A DNA stretch of 64,000 nt from Planktothrix rubescens CCAP 1459/22 (GCA_904830895.1 LR882958.1:2040001-2104000), one strand, 5' to 3'. Shown: positions 19,871-30,383, counted from the stretch's first letter. Made by a program: numbers and translations. The notes: generated from the sequence alone by a model not told the origin.

Positions 19871-22800
19871 ATGATTTGGTCAGAAAACTTAGAAACTGCG
19901 GTGATCCCCGATCCGATAACAGTAACACCCGATACCCCGTTAGATCAGGTGATCGAATTAATTACTCACACCAGAAGCATTTGTTATCCTACCTCACCGG
20001 AATTTAACCTCCTAGAAAATGCCAAAACAGAAGGACGGGGAAGTTGTGTAATTATTGTGGATAATAATAGTAATAATAGACCCATTGGTATTGTTACAGA
20101 ACGAAATATAATTCACTGGATCGCCACAGGAAAAAACACAACCGGGGTTAAGGTCGCAGAGGTAATGAGTCAACCTGTTGTGACGCTTCAATATTTAGAA
20201 CCGCAGGATATTTTCTCTGTCATCGAGCAGTTTCACCGGAATTCCATTCGTCATATCCCGGTAGTTAATCAAGATAAACTGGTGGGATTAATCACCTATG
20301 ATACGATTATAAGTTCTATAGAACCAGCAAATTTGTTGCGGTTCAGAAAAGTTTTTGAAGTGATGAATCTCCAGGTGATTTGTGCGACTCCTCAAACTCC
20401 TTTATTAAATATAGCACAACTGATGTCAAAGCATCATATTAGTTGTGTAGTGATTGTTGAGGAAACCCCACAACCCATTCCGCTTGGAATCATCACAGAA
20501 CGAGATTTAGTCCAGTTTAAAACGTTAAAACTCGATTTTAATTATACTCCATCGGCAAAGGTTATGAGTTCACCCCTGTTAACATTGCGTGGTGAAGATA
20601 CTTTGAATATTGCCTATGAAACAATAGAATCCCATCACATTGGTCGCTTAATTGTGACTGGAAATCAGGGGGAATTAGTGGGACTGGTGACCCGAACTAA
20701 TATTTTACAAGTGTTACAGCCCTTAGAAGTTTATAATGTTATTGAAGTCTTACATAAACAAGTTAAATACTTACAAGATGAAATAATTGAACTGCTAGAA
20801 GACCGTAACCTTAACTTGGAAAAACAAGTCCAAGAAAGCAATGAAAAATTGTATTATCGAGAAAAAGAGTTTCAAGTTATTGTTGAAACCAATCCTGATA
20901 TTATATTTAGAATTGATTTAGATTATCGGTATCTCTATGTTAATACTGCAATTCAAAAATTTATCCAAGTTCCCCCTCAAGATTTAATCGGTAAATCTTT
21001 AGAGGATGTAGGATATGATCAAGAGCTAGTCAATCTTTGGAAAACCGTGTTTCAAAAGGGAATAGAAACAGAGAAAGAGCAACTGATTGAATATCCCTTT
21101 CCCACAATGTCAAGTTCAAACTGGTATGAAACTCGACTGGTTCCTGAATATACACCCGATGGCATTTTAATATCTTTTTTGGGAATTTCTAGGGATATTA
21201 CTCCCCAAAAACAGTTAGAAGAAAAACTGCATCAGCAAGTCAAATTAGAAAAAATATTATATAGACGAACAGAAAAAAAATTACATGATCAAAATCAGAA
21301 ATTAGAGTTATTGGCTGATATTACCCTCAATATTCGTCAATCTTTGCAACTAGGAGATATTTTGCAAGCCGCCGTGACAGAAATTCGCCAGATTTTAGAT
21401 TGCGATCGCGTATTAATCTATCGAATTTTCCCCAACGGATCGGGAAAAACAATTACAGAATCAGTTATTTTTCCTGACTTATCAATACTTGATCAATATT
21501 TTACCGACGAAACTTTTTCAAGTGAGTGTGAACGCTTTTATGAACAAAGAAAAGTGAAAGTGATTGATAATATCGAAGCAGCTTATCCATCGGACAGACC
21601 TGAAAGTTTGTGTATGAGAGCATTAATGCAGCAGTTACAGGTGAAATCAAAATTAATTATTCCGATTTTTCAAAATCAGCAACTTTGGGGATTAATGTTA
21701 GCGCATCAATGCTTTGCACCCCATAAATGGACAGAGTTTGAAATTGAGATCATGCAGCAAATTTCCGATCAAGTGGGAATTGCGCTTGCTCAAGCTCAAT
21801 TATTAATAGATTTACAAGCAAGTCAAGAACAGTTGCAGGATTTATTTGAAAATGCCAGTGATTTAATTCAACTAATTTCCTCTGAAGATGGACATTTTAT
21901 TTATGTAAATCGAGCTTGGAAAGAAACCTTAAAATATAGCGATGAAGATATTAAAAATTTATCAGTTTTTGATATAATTGATTTTAACCAGACTCCTAAA
22001 TGGCGTCAAATTTTTGAACAGTTAAAAAATGGAACTATTACCAAACAGAATTTAATTGAAACAAGATTTTTAACAAAAACCGGAGAAATTGTGATTTTAG
22101 AAGGCAGTGCTAACTGTCAAATTAAGGATGGTAAACCAACGGTTATTCAATCATTTTTCCACGATGTCACCGCTAAAAAACAGGCAGAAGAACAGCTACA
22201 AAAAGCTCTCAAAGAATTAACTTATCATAAATTAGCCCTCGATGAAATGGCAATCGTCGTAATTACAGATGCTAACGGGTTGATCACTTATGTTAATGAT
22301 AAATTCTGTCAACTCTTTCAATATTCTCCTGAAGAATCTTTAGGCAAAACCCATAATTTAATTAATTCTGGCTATCATCCTCCGAGTTTATTTCAACAAC
22401 TTTGGTTAACCATTCCTCAAGGCAAAGTTTGGCAGGGAGAAATCAGAAATCAAGCTAAAAATGGAGACTATTATTGGGTAGATAGTACGATTGTTCCCTT
22501 TGTCAATCAGGAGGATAAACCGTTCCAATATTTATCAATTATGTTAGATATTACAGAGCGCAAATTAGCAGAAGCCAAACTTTTAGAATTAAATCAGTTT
22601 CAACAAGCGATTTTAGATGGGGCAAATTACGCGATTATTTCTACAGATATCAATGGCATTATTCAAGTTTGGAACCGGGAGGCAGAAAATTTACTCGGTT
22701 ATCAAGCCGAAGAAATTATCGGTAAAAAAACTCCAGCTATCATTCACAATTCTCAAGAAATTATAGAACGTTCCTATAGTTTATCCTTAGAATTAGGAAC

Positions 22801-24376
22801 AGAAATTAAACCCGGATTTGAAGTATTTGTTGCTAAATCTCGTCTCGGACAAAAAGAAGAACGAGAATGGATTTATGTTCATAAAGATGGCACACATTTT
22901 CCAGTCTTACTGTCCGTTTCTAGCTTACGAGATCAAACGGGAAATATTAGTGGATTTTTAGGTATTGCTCAAGATTTAAGAGAACGCAAACGCACAGAAA
23001 CTGAAATCAAAGTCGCTCAAGAACGGTTTCAGTTAGCCATTCAAGCCGCCCAAGATGGATTTTGGGATTGGGATTTTGTCACAGGTAATCTTTATTTATC
23101 ACCTCGTTGGAAAGAGATGATAGGCTATAATAATGACGAATTACCGAATCAATTATCCTCCTGGGATCAAGTCATTTTTGCCGAGGATAAAATTGCCGCT
23201 ACAAAATTAATTGAAGACTATAACCAAGGTCGAATTGATCGGTTTGAAGCTGTTCAACGTTTTCATCATAAAAATGGCTCCACCATCTATACTTTATGCC
23301 GAGCAGTTCATCTTAAAGATAACCTGGGAAATGTCATCCGCATGGTGGGAGCCCATACGGATATTACAGAACCTCAAAAAGCTCAAGAAGTCTTAAAACA
23401 ACAGTTAGCTGCCATTGAAGCTGCCATTGATGGCATTGCTATTTTAAAGGATGGACAATACATTTATTTGAATCAAGCTCATGTTGAACTCTTTGGTTAT
23501 ACTCATCCTGAAGAATTACTCGGAAAAGGTTGGACGGCACTGTATAAACCCGAACAACTAGACTATTTTCAACAGCATACTTTTCCGATTTTATCCGAAC
23601 AACGTCATTGGCAAGGAGAAGCCACTGCTCAACGCAAAGATGGCAGTATTTTTATAGAAGAAGTCTCACTAACTTTAACCGATGATGATTTATTAATTTG
23701 TGTCTGTCGAGATGTCACGGAGCGCTTAAAAGCGGAAGAAAAAATTAAAGCTTCACTCCTAGAAAAAGAAGTTTTATTGCGAGAAATTCACCATCGAGTT
23801 AAAAATAATCTCTATGTAATTTCTAATTTATTAGATTTACAAGCAGATACCTTGGAACAGGAGGAACAACGCAATTTATTTGCCGAAAGTCAAAATCGAA
23901 TTCAAACAATGGCACTAATTCACGAACAGCTTTATCAATCAAATGATTTATCACAGGTGAATTTTGCCAATTATATTCAAAATCTTGTGGAAAAATTATC
24001 GTTATCCTATCAAACAAAACACTGTCAGGTTGAAATCATTCTCGATGTTCAACCCGTCACATTAAGTTTAGAAAGTGCGATTCCCTGTGGACTTTTAATT
24101 AATGAGTTAGTCACAAATTCTTTTAAATATGCTTTTCCAAATTCTCAATATGGAGCCATTAAAATCGAGTTAAAACTTGAGCAAAAAGAACAGATTTTTC
24201 TGAAAATCAGTGATAATGGTATAGGGATTCCCAATGACTTTGATTGGGAAGATACTCCATCCTTGGGATTAAGATTAGTTAGTATTTTAGCAGATCAATT
24301 AGAGGCATCCCTTGAAGTTGATTGTAGCAATGGTACAAGTTTTACTCTCATTTTTCAAGAACAAAGCTATAATTAA
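19871..24376 (+). CDS. Multi-sensor histidine kinase (4 CBS, 6 PAS, GAF, HisKA_2)
   Basis: A 1501-residue soluble sensor. Order by position: two CBS pairs (residues about 10-285), a coiled linker, PAS (about 330-440), GAF (480-640), five more PAS domains (about 655, 790, 910, 1050 and 1180 onward), then a HisKA_2/HWE-like dimerisation domain with REIHHRVKNN (phospho-acceptor His around 1305) and an HATPase_c domain (NELVTNSFKYAF, DNGIGIP). No transmembrane segments are seen, so it senses cytoplasmic signals: adenine nucleotides through CBS, and redox, light or small ligands through PAS/GAF. Ligands are unknown. The next gene is a single-domain response regulator of the type usually paired with HisKA_2 kinases. 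Confidence 0.9.
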   Translation: MIWSENLETAVIPDPITVTPDTPLDQVIELITHTRSICYPTSPEFNLLENAKTEGRGSCVIIVDNNSNNRPIGIVTERNIIHWIATGKNTTGVKVAEVMSQPVVTLQYLEPQDIFSVIEQFHRNSIRHIPVVNQDKLVGLITYDTIISSIEPANLLRFRKVFEVMNLQVICATPQTPLLNIAQLMSKHHISCVVIVEETPQPIPLGIITERDLVQFKTLKLDFNYTPSAKVMSSPLLTLRGEDTLNIAYETIESHHIGRLIVTGNQGELVGLVTRTNILQVLQPLEVYNVIEVLHKQVKYLQDEIIELLEDRNLNLEKQVQESNEKLYYREKEFQVIVETNPDIIFRIDLDYRYLYVNTAIQKFIQVPPQDLIGKSLEDVGYDQELVNLWKTVFQKGIETEKEQLIEYPFPTMSSSNWYETRLVPEYTPDGILISFLGISRDITPQKQLEEKLHQQVKLEKILYRRTEKKLHDQNQKLELLADITLNIRQSLQLGDILQAAVTEIRQILDCDRVLIYRIFPNGSGKTITESVIFPDLSILDQYFTDETFSSECERFYEQRKVKVIDNIEAAYPSDRPESLCMRALMQQLQVKSKLIIPIFQNQQLWGLMLAHQCFAPHKWTEFEIEIMQQISDQVGIALAQAQLLIDLQASQEQLQDLFENASDLIQLISSEDGHFIYVNRAWKETLKYSDEDIKNLSVFDIIDFNQTPKWRQIFEQLKNGTITKQNLIETRFLTKTGEIVILEGSANCQIKDGKPTVIQSFFHDVTAKKQAEEQLQKALKELTYHKLALDEMAIVVITDANGLITYVNDKFCQLFQYSPEESLGKTHNLINSGYHPPSLFQQLWLTIPQGKVWQGEIRNQAKNGDYYWVDSTIVPFVNQEDKPFQYLSIMLDITERKLAEAKLLELNQFQQAILDGANYAIISTDINGIIQVWNREAENLLGYQAEEIIGKKTPAIIHNSQEIIERSYSLSLELGTEIKPGFEVFVAKSRLGQKEEREWIYVHKDGTHFPVLLSVSSLRDQTGNISGFLGIAQDLRERKRTETEIKVAQERFQLAIQAAQDGFWDWDFVTGNLYLSPRWKEMIGYNNDELPNQLSSWDQVIFAEDKIAATKLIEDYNQGRIDRFEAVQRFHHKNGSTIYTLCRAVHLKDNLGNVIRMVGAHTDITEPQKAQEVLKQQLAAIEAAIDGIAILKDGQYIYLNQAHVELFGYTHPEELLGKGWTALYKPEQLDYFQQHTFPILSEQRHWQGEATAQRKDGSIFIEEVSLTLTDDDLLICVCRDVTERLKAEEKIKASLLEKEVLLREIHHRVKNNLYVISNLLDLQADTLEQEEQRNLFAESQNRIQTMALIHEQLYQSNDLSQVNFANYIQNLVEKLSLSYQTKHCQVEIILDVQPVTLSLESAIPCGLLINELVTNSFKYAFPNSQYGAIKIELKLEQKEQIFLKISDNGIGIPNDFDWEDTPSLGLRLVSILADQLEASLEVDCSNGTSFTLIFQEQSYN

Positions 24377-24439
24377 TTTATGAATATGTGATTCGTTTAA
24401 CCCAGTTGACAAGACTGGTGATAAATGATTACATTTATA

Positions 24440-24720
24440 GATAAGATACAGTGTATCAAGTCCTATCCCTCAATTGCATCAGGTGAAAGCATAACCCCCA
24501 GTTTGTATGGGTAGCAACCAACAGGCTAAAGCAGGGTTAAAAGATAGAAATACTGGTAGCCAAATCTGGTAACTATAGAGCAAGGAGAAAGCAAAGATGC
24601 GCTGAACCATCGTTAATTAAAATGGCGAAAAGGCTAAATCAGAAATAAAACTTGTTGGAAAATACAGTAAAAATCTGATTAACACCAACCTATAGCAGGG
24701 AACAGGGAACGCTCCTATCG
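24440..24720 (+). mobile_element. Probable 5' remnant of a group II intron
   Basis: This 474-base gap (24377-24850) has no ORF. Its middle carries segments I recognise from memory as domain I sequence of cyanobacterial group II introns: ggtagcaacc with aggctaaagcaggg, ggtagccaa, and gatgcgctgaacc followed by cgttaattaaaatggcg. The typical 5' end (gtgcgac-like), an intron-encoded reverse transcriptase and the domain V/VI hairpin are all absent, so it would be a truncated, inactive remnant. It lies between the sensor kinase and its putative response regulator. Without an alignment this remains a recognition call. Confidence 0.5.
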
Positions 24721-24850
24721 ACTCTAACATATACCATAGTCGTCAAAACTATGAGGACATAAACTGATTTTGAAACCTAGACCGTGAACTCTTTTTTTTC
24801 TGTTTCGGTGTTCCCAGCCATAATTTTAATAATCAGAGGGTTTTAACCAA

Positions 24851-25213
24851 ATGACGGCTACTATTCTAATTGTAGAAGATGAGTTAATTGCCGCTGAAAG
24901 TATCGCCAGAAGTTTGAGAAAACAAGGGTATACAGTTATTTCTCGGATTAATTCTGGAGAAAAAGCCTTAGAACAGGTGGCGAAAAATCTCCCGGATTTA
25001 ATTTTAATGGATATTCATTTACGCGGGGAATTAGACGGTATTGAAACGGCTAAACGCATTCGAGAACATCATCAAATTCCGATTATTTATATTACGGCTT
25101 ATTCTGATAGTTCAACGATTGAACGCAGCCAAGAAACTAATCATTCTGGATATTTAATTAAACCGTTTAAATCCCAAGAGGTGATTGACGCTGTTGAAAA
25201 AGCCTTGTTATAG
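24851..25213 (+). CDS. Single-domain response regulator (CheY-like)
   Basis: A 120-residue receiver domain and nothing else. The acidic pocket is VEDE near residue 8, the phospho-acceptor Asp lies in ILMDIHL (about residue 56), the switch Thr in YITAYSD, and the conserved Lys in IKPF. The DELIAAESIARSL and GELDGIE features match receivers that partner HisKA_2 kinases. As there is no output domain, it would act by protein contact or in a phosphorelay from the upstream kinase. Confidence 0.9.
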   Translation: MTATILIVEDELIAAESIARSLRKQGYTVISRINSGEKALEQVAKNLPDLILMDIHLRGELDGIETAKRIREHHQIPIIYITAYSDSSTIERSQETNHSGYLIKPFKSQEVIDAVEKALL

Positions 25214-25229
25214 CAGGGAACAGCGAACA

Positions 25230-25261
25230 GCCCCCGCCCGTGCACGGGGGGCTTGGGGGGG
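25230..25261. repeat. GC-rich palindromic repeat, copy D
   Basis: gcccccgcccg, centre tgcac, gggggcttggggggg. It has lost part of the left C-arm and is preceded by gggaacag-type units just after the response regulator gene. Confidence 0.8.
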
Positions 25262-25277
25262 AGGAAACAGCCCTCGA

Positions 25278-25308
25278 TTCCCCCTTTTCTAAGGGGGGTT
25301 AGGGGGGT
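25278..25308. repeat. Related C/G-run palindrome, copy E
   Basis: tcccccttttctaagggggg followed by ttagggggg. It is the same C-run/G-run design with a different centre, directly beside copy D and next to the valS 3' end. Confidence 0.65.
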
Positions 25309-25315
25309 CAAAAAG

Positions 25316-28300
25316 TTAGTTAAATTGACTTAACCTTTCTTGGAGAATCTCCGCTTGTTTTTCCGCTTCAGCTAAACTATTGCGGGTATTTTCTACAACT
25401 TCCGGTTCGGCACGGTTAACAAAATTAGAGTTATTCAAATTACGTTGTAACCCTTGAATTTCTTTTTCAACTTTTGCTAATTTTTTCTGTAATTTCGTTT
25501 GAAATGCAGCTAAATCAACCACCCCGGCTAAAGGCATTAATACCTGTACAGTTCCCACGACTCCCGCAATACTTTGTCCTTCATTTCCAGTTAACTTTTC
25601 TGTAATAGTTAACGCTTCAACTTTTCCTAACTCTTGAATATAGGTTTGTCCTTGTTTCAAAATTTTTTGTTCCTTGGTGCTTTCGCTTTGCAGAATAGCG
25701 TTAACCTTAACCTTGGGTTTAATATCCGCCTCCGCGCGTAAATTTCGGACGGTACGAATAGCGCCAATAATTAACTCAAAATCCGCCTCCAATTTCGGAT
25801 CAATAATGCTGATAATTTCACTGGATGGCTCTTGACAAACTGCGGAATAAATGTTAGGCATTTCTAGGTTTTTATCTGCTTCTGCACTACCGATAAATTC
25901 CGTTTTCAACTCTTGTAAAATCTTCCCAAGTTCCTCCCGTTGGGACGCTTTCACCAAATAACGATAAACAAACCAACCGGAATATCCCATCCCAATTAAT
26001 TCAAAAATTGTAGGTAATAAGGGTAACTCATTAATCGCATTTAACGCCGCAACAAAACATTTAATTGTTAAAAAAGCAACAAAGAATAGCCCCGTCAGAA
26101 TTAGCGGTTTTTGATATTGTTTAAAAAACCCTCCTAAAACTTCCGGTAATTCAAATAAAATTCTGATTGATTGACCTACAATTGAATCAGGATCATTAAC
26201 AAACTTTCCTAACCGTTGAACTTCCAGAATCTCATCTTCTACCACCACCGGATAGGGTTGCAACGCTAAACAAGATTCTTCTCCCGTTTGCGTTAAACTA
26301 TGCCAAATTTCTTCGGTAATATGGGGCATAAACGGGTGGAGAAGTTTTAAAATCCCTTCTAAAACATAAGCTAAAGTTTGTTGGGAAACCTGACGAGAGG
26401 CGTTATTTTCTCCTTGTAAACGGGGTTTAGCTAATTCAATATACCAATCACAAAAATCTCCCCAAATAAACTCATAAATCCCTTTAGCCGCTTCACCAAT
26501 ACCGTAATTATCCATATCCTCACGGGTTTGTTTTACGGTTTGGTTAAAGCGAGATAAAATCCATTTATCACTCAGTTCTAACTGATTAATATTGGGTTCT
26601 CCTAACTGTTTCGGAGATTTTCCGTCTAAATTCATCATCACAAACCGAGAAGCATTCCAGAGTTTATTAGCAAAATTTCGAGACGCTTCCACAGATGCAG
26701 ATTCGTCGGTTTCTCGATTATATTCTAAGCGAATATCCTGCCCCGCCCCGATAACTTCTTTCATTAAGGTAAACCGTACCGCATCGGTTCCGTATTTATC
26801 AATCAGCAATAACGGATCAATACCGTTTCCGGCGGATTTTGACATTTTCTTGCCATTTTCATCCCGAATTAACCCATGAATATAAACGGTTTTGAAAGGC
26901 ATTTTATCGGTAAAATATGCTCCCATCATCGTCATCCGGGCAACCCAGAAAAAGATAATATCAAAACCTGTTGATAGGGTACTGGTAGGATAATATTTGC
27001 TTAAATCTAAGGTTTGTTCCGGCCATCCTAAAGTAGAAAACGGCCATAAACCGGAAGAAAACCAAGTATCCAAAACATCGGGATCTTGTTCTAAAACAAC
27101 AGTTTCTCCGAATTTGGCGATCGCTTTTTCCTGGGCTTCTGCTTCATTTCTGCCAACAACAAACGGTGTATTATCGGTAATTTTACCGCCAGTTTCACTA
27201 ATAGCATACCAAGCCGGAATTTGATGCCCCCACCACAATTGTCGAGAAATACACCAATCATCTAATTTAACTAACCAATCTCGATAAACCTTCGTCCAAC
27301 GGTCAGGAACAAAGACGGGAGCATCCTGTTGATCTAAACAATTTAACGCCTTATCAGCAAGGGGACGAATCTTAACAAACCATTGAGTTGATAATAGCGG
27401 TTCTACCGGAACCTTACCACGTTCGCTATAGGGAACCGTATGTTTATAGTCTTCAATTTTAACTAAAAATCCCTTATCTTTGAGGAATTGAATTAGATTT
27501 TTTCGGGCGACAAATCTATCTTGTCCGGCAAATAGCCCCGCGTTTTCATTTAACGAACCATCCTGATTCATAATATTAATCATCGGCAGTTGATGCCGTT
27601 GACCCATTTGAAAATCATTCGGATCATGGGCAGGAGTTACTTTAACACAACCAGTGCCAAAATTCGGATCAACAAAATCATCGCCAATAATCGGAATTTC
27701 CCGTTTAATAATAGGTAAAATTACTGTTTTCCCAATTAAATCTTTATAGCGAATATCCTTGGGATTCACCGCCACCGCCGTATCCCCCAACATCGTTTCC
27801 GGTCGGGTGGTTGCTACTTCTACATAACCACTACCATCGGTTAAAGGATAGCGAAAATGCCATAAATTCCCATCAACTTCTTTATTTTCTACTTCTAAAT
27901 CCGATACCGCCGATTGACTGGCTGGACACCAATTAACTAAATATTTTCCCCGATAAATTAACCCATCTTCATATAATCTAATAAAGGCTTCTAATACCGC
28001 TTTTGATAACCCTTCATCCAGGGTAAATCGTTCCCGTGTCCAATCACAAGAAACCCCCAAACGGCGTAACTGATTAACAATTGTTCCGCCGGATTCTTCC
28101 TTCCATTCCCAAGCTCGTTGTAAAAATTTTTCTCGCCCTAAATCGTCGCGAGTTTTCCCTTCTGCTTTCAGTTGTCGCTCTAAAATTGTTTGGACTGCAA
28201 TACTGGCGTGATCCATCCCCGGCAAATACAAAGCGTTATAACCCTTCATCCGATGATAGCGAATCAGAGCATCAATTAGGGAGTTATTAACAGCATGACC

Positions 28301-28471
28301 GATATGGAGATTTCCCGTCACGTTAGGGGGGGGAATCATAATACAATAGGGTTCCCCGGGTTGGTTGGGGTCAGCTTTAAACACCTGATGAGCTTCCCAA
28401 TACTGTTGCCATTTGGCCTCGGTACTAAAGGGTTCGTATTTTGTGGCTTGGGTTGGAGTGGTTGCAGTCAT
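25316..28471 (-). CDS. valS: Valyl-tRNA synthetase with CAAD membrane domain
   Basis: A 1051-residue class I synthetase that charges tRNA-Val and edits threonine. HIGH is at about 56-59 and KMSKS at about 542-546 (numbering from the ATG at 28471; the frame is open to a TTG at 28492). Between the anticodon-binding domain and the C-terminal coiled-coil arm (residues about 758-863) there is an insert with two hydrophobic helices (about 790-810 and 818-838). It matches the cyanobacterial aminoacyl-tRNA synthetase appended domain (CAAD), which in Anabaena ValRS anchors the enzyme to thylakoid membranes. The enzyme is therefore probably membrane-associated. Confidence 0.95.
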   Translation of the reverse strand: MTATTPTQATKYEPFSTEAKWQQYWEAHQVFKADPNQPGEPYCIMIPPPNVTGNLHIGHAVNNSLIDALIRYHRMKGYNALYLPGMDHASIAVQTILERQLKAEGKTRDDLGREKFLQRAWEWKEESGGTIVNQLRRLGVSCDWTRERFTLDEGLSKAVLEAFIRLYEDGLIYRGKYLVNWCPASQSAVSDLEVENKEVDGNLWHFRYPLTDGSGYVEVATTRPETMLGDTAVAVNPKDIRYKDLIGKTVILPIIKREIPIIGDDFVDPNFGTGCVKVTPAHDPNDFQMGQRHQLPMINIMNQDGSLNENAGLFAGQDRFVARKNLIQFLKDKGFLVKIEDYKHTVPYSERGKVPVEPLLSTQWFVKIRPLADKALNCLDQQDAPVFVPDRWTKVYRDWLVKLDDWCISRQLWWGHQIPAWYAISETGGKITDNTPFVVGRNEAEAQEKAIAKFGETVVLEQDPDVLDTWFSSGLWPFSTLGWPEQTLDLSKYYPTSTLSTGFDIIFFWVARMTMMGAYFTDKMPFKTVYIHGLIRDENGKKMSKSAGNGIDPLLLIDKYGTDAVRFTLMKEVIGAGQDIRLEYNRETDESASVEASRNFANKLWNASRFVMMNLDGKSPKQLGEPNINQLELSDKWILSRFNQTVKQTREDMDNYGIGEAAKGIYEFIWGDFCDWYIELAKPRLQGENNASRQVSQQTLAYVLEGILKLLHPFMPHITEEIWHSLTQTGEESCLALQPYPVVVEDEILEVQRLGKFVNDPDSIVGQSIRILFELPEVLGGFFKQYQKPLILTGLFFVAFLTIKCFVAALNAINELPLLPTIFELIGMGYSGWFVYRYLVKASQREELGKILQELKTEFIGSAEADKNLEMPNIYSAVCQEPSSEIISIIDPKLEADFELIIGAIRTVRNLRAEADIKPKVKVNAILQSESTKEQKILKQGQTYIQELGKVEALTITEKLTGNEGQSIAGVVGTVQVLMPLAGVVDLAAFQTKLQKKLAKVEKEIQGLQRNLNNSNFVNRAEPEVVENTRNSLAEAEKQAEILQERLSQFN

Positions 28472-28578
28472 GGGTTTGGACAAGATGGGCAATTTTAGAC
28501 AATCTTTTCTATTTTGCCATATTTGGGCTTATCGTTGTACTCTAGGATCTTTCAATTCTTGGATAATCTTTTTTTTAG

Positions 28579-29037
28579 TTATTTTATCGTTTTCCAATCT
28601 ATTAATCCCAAATCACGCAATGGAGGTAATTCTTCTACAGCTTCTTCAAACGCAGGAGTTTCTTGAAAAATATCATCAAGTGTTAATAAATGAATTTTAT
28701 AGTTATCAATGTACCGATGACCATATAATCTTTTGATAAAAGTATCTTTATAACCACTTCCTGCTAACATTACACTTAGATCGACACGGTGGTAGTCAAT
28801 ATCTGAGTAATACATACGGGCATCATCTTTATCTAATAGTTTAGACCTTAATTTGCATTGAAAATGGATTTTGCGGTTTTGATCCCAACCAAATCCATCA
28901 ATTCCATCATCTGGCCCCGCTACACCAGGAGTTAGCCCCAGACGCGCAGCAAATCTACGACCTAATTCTTGTTTTTTAGAATTATTAGCCGATAGTATAA
29001 CCTGGATAATTTCATGAATTATTAAAGGATCATCCAT
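28579..29037 (-). CDS. Mrr-like PD-(D/E)xK nuclease, third gene of ParA operon
   Basis: A 152-residue protein with a short restriction-endonuclease-like core: GPDDGIDGFGW followed after about a dozen residues by IHFQCKL. This matches the D...QxK active-site pattern of Mrr-type restriction enzymes (Asp near residue 44 and Lys near 61, approximate). An N-terminal helix and a C-terminal half without named domains complete it. The start used is the ATG at 29037, four bases after the preceding stop, which indicates translational coupling; the longer frame runs back into that gene. It probably cuts or binds DNA, but no activity is proven. Confidence 0.7.
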   Translation of the reverse strand: MDDPLIIHEIIQVILSANNSKKQELGRRFAARLGLTPGVAGPDDGIDGFGWDQNRKIHFQCKLRSKLLDKDDARMYYSDIDYHRVDLSVMLAGSGYKDTFIKRLYGHRYIDNYKIHLLTLDDIFQETPAFEEAVEELPPLRDLGLIDWKTIK

Positions 29038-29041
29038 AGTA

Positions 29042-29461
29042 TTAATTAACTTGATTGTTAAGGGAATAGAATGTGTTGTAAAGTAATTTAATTCCCACAA
29101 TAGCACACTCACTAAATTGATCTTTCATTCCACAACTTTCAAGCACACTTAAAGTTTCAACACTTAGCATTACTTCCGTTTCCTGTGAACCTAATTCCTT
29201 TGGATACTCTTGTAAATCCTTTAGTTTTTTGTCTTGTTCTTTTATATATAATAGAGTCCCTCTGATTGCACAGTTAATCAAGGATTGAAATGATAAACCC
29301 AATCCTTGAGAAAGAATTTGAACCATTCTTTCTTGATCTTTAGTGAATTTAACTATGCTTATGTTTTTAGGAGAAGTATCTTTACTTTGCTGAGTAACTG
29401 TCTTAATTTCTTGTTCTAGCAAAGGGTCGTCAATAATATTTTTTTTATCGTTAATAGTCAT
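29042..29461 (-). CDS. RHH-like protein with two repeats, between ParA and nuclease
   Basis: A 139-residue protein. Two segments each look like a short strand followed by two helices, as in ribbon-helix-helix proteins: ISIVKFTKDQERMVQILSQ... (residues about 33-72) and TEVMLSVETLSVLESC... (about 94-130). Such a tandem could act as a pseudo-dimeric DNA-binding protein, for example a ParG/CopG-type centromere-binding partner of the ParA upstream. GGAGG lies 8-9 bases before the ATG. The family was not recognised, so the RHH call is structural inference from pattern. Confidence 0.55.
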   Translation of the reverse strand: MTINDKKNIIDDPLLEQEIKTVTQQSKDTSPKNISIVKFTKDQERMVQILSQGLGLSFQSLINCAIRGTLLYIKEQDKKLKDLQEYPKELGSQETEVMLSVETLSVLESCGMKDQFSECAIVGIKLLYNTFYSLNNQVN

Positions 29462-29479
29462 TTTTAATCCTCCAACTTT

Positions 29480-30139
29480 CTATAGGTTAATTAGTGAACA
29501 AAAATTTTCATAGAGATCCTCACAATTTTCATAAGTCCAAATATATTTTTTGTCCTCATATAAAGCCTCTTGCATTTCATCTTGCAAATATCTGATTTCT
29601 TGAGAAATTTCGCATTGATGGGGAACTATAGAAATAGTTTCCAATTTATTGTTGATGATATCTTTGGATACCCCCAAAGGGACAATAGTAACTTGAACTT
29701 TATCAGGAAGCCCTGTATTGGATTCTAGCTTAGATACCATACCAAGAATTCTATCAAGATTACCTAAAGCTTTACTTTTTTGGGACGCATTAATAGGGAT
29801 TAAAATTTTATCTGGATTGTCATTCACAATAACCTTGACAGTATCTTCTCTGGCTCCTTTTGCATCAATAACGATATGATCGTATTGGGTTGGATCAACA
29901 ATATTTAAAAGATTCTCTCGTTTAGGATTGTAAATTAATGATAAATTATCCTCCAAGAATACCTCCAATTCTTTCTTCGGCTTGCTTGGAGCAAAAAACT
30001 CCCAAGCTTGGTGTTGGTCATCACAGTCTAGGAGTAGAGTCCGAGCCCAGGGAAACTTTGATATAAGAACACCTGTTATATGTACAGCAAGAGTAGTCTT
30101 ACCTACCCCGCCGTTATTATGAGTGCATAGAATGATCAA
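29480..30139 (-). CDS. ParA/MinD-family ATPase
   Basis: A 219-residue deviant-Walker ATPase (NNGGVGKTT; Walker B-like LLLDCD; DHIVIDAKG). These proteins position DNA or protein cargo using ATP-dependent dimerisation on nucleoid DNA. I chose the TTG at 30139: it is preceded by AGGAG at good spacing and yields the typical ParA start (MIILCTHNNGGVGKTT). The frame continues upstream to an ATG at 30169 that lacks such a site. It is the first of three tightly spaced genes (18- and 4-base gaps). It is unlike chromosomal ParA/Soj in context and may come from a plasmid or island. Confidence 0.85.
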   Translation of the reverse strand: MIILCTHNNGGVGKTTLAVHITGVLISKFPWARTLLLDCDDQHQAWEFFAPSKPKKELEVFLEDNLSLIYNPKRENLLNIVDPTQYDHIVIDAKGAREDTVKVIVNDNPDKILIPINASQKSKALGNLDRILGMVSKLESNTGLPDKVQVTIVPLGVSKDIINNKLETISIVPHQCEISQEIRYLQDEMQEALYEDKKYIWTYENCEDLYENFCSLINL

Positions 30140-30278
30140 TATTACTCTCCTTTGGTTAGATGTTTTCAACTATAGCATAACCTCCCTTGATATTGTAGCA
30201 GTACGACTGCCCTGAACCCTATCCTGCTTATTTCTCAGTCGTTTTCTGCCTCTCCCCAAAAAAAAATTGAAAAAGGGG

Positions 30279-30307
30279 TTGACATTCCCAGAAAAAGGGA
30301 GTAGATT
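30279..30307 (+). promoter_or_regulatory. Putative sigma70-type promoter of the solitary 5S rRNA gene
   Basis: A perfect -35 TTGACA (30279-30284) is followed after 17 bases by TAGATT (30302-30307). Transcription would begin near 30314, about 70 bases before the 5S sequence. No 23S gene precedes it, so the gene needs its own promoter. Confidence 0.6.
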
Positions 30308-30383
30308 AGTAAATTGTGAGAGGCAAGCAAGCAAAACACAAACGGCTGCAAACCTCAAACCCAGGTAAAAGTTTATAGAGCTT

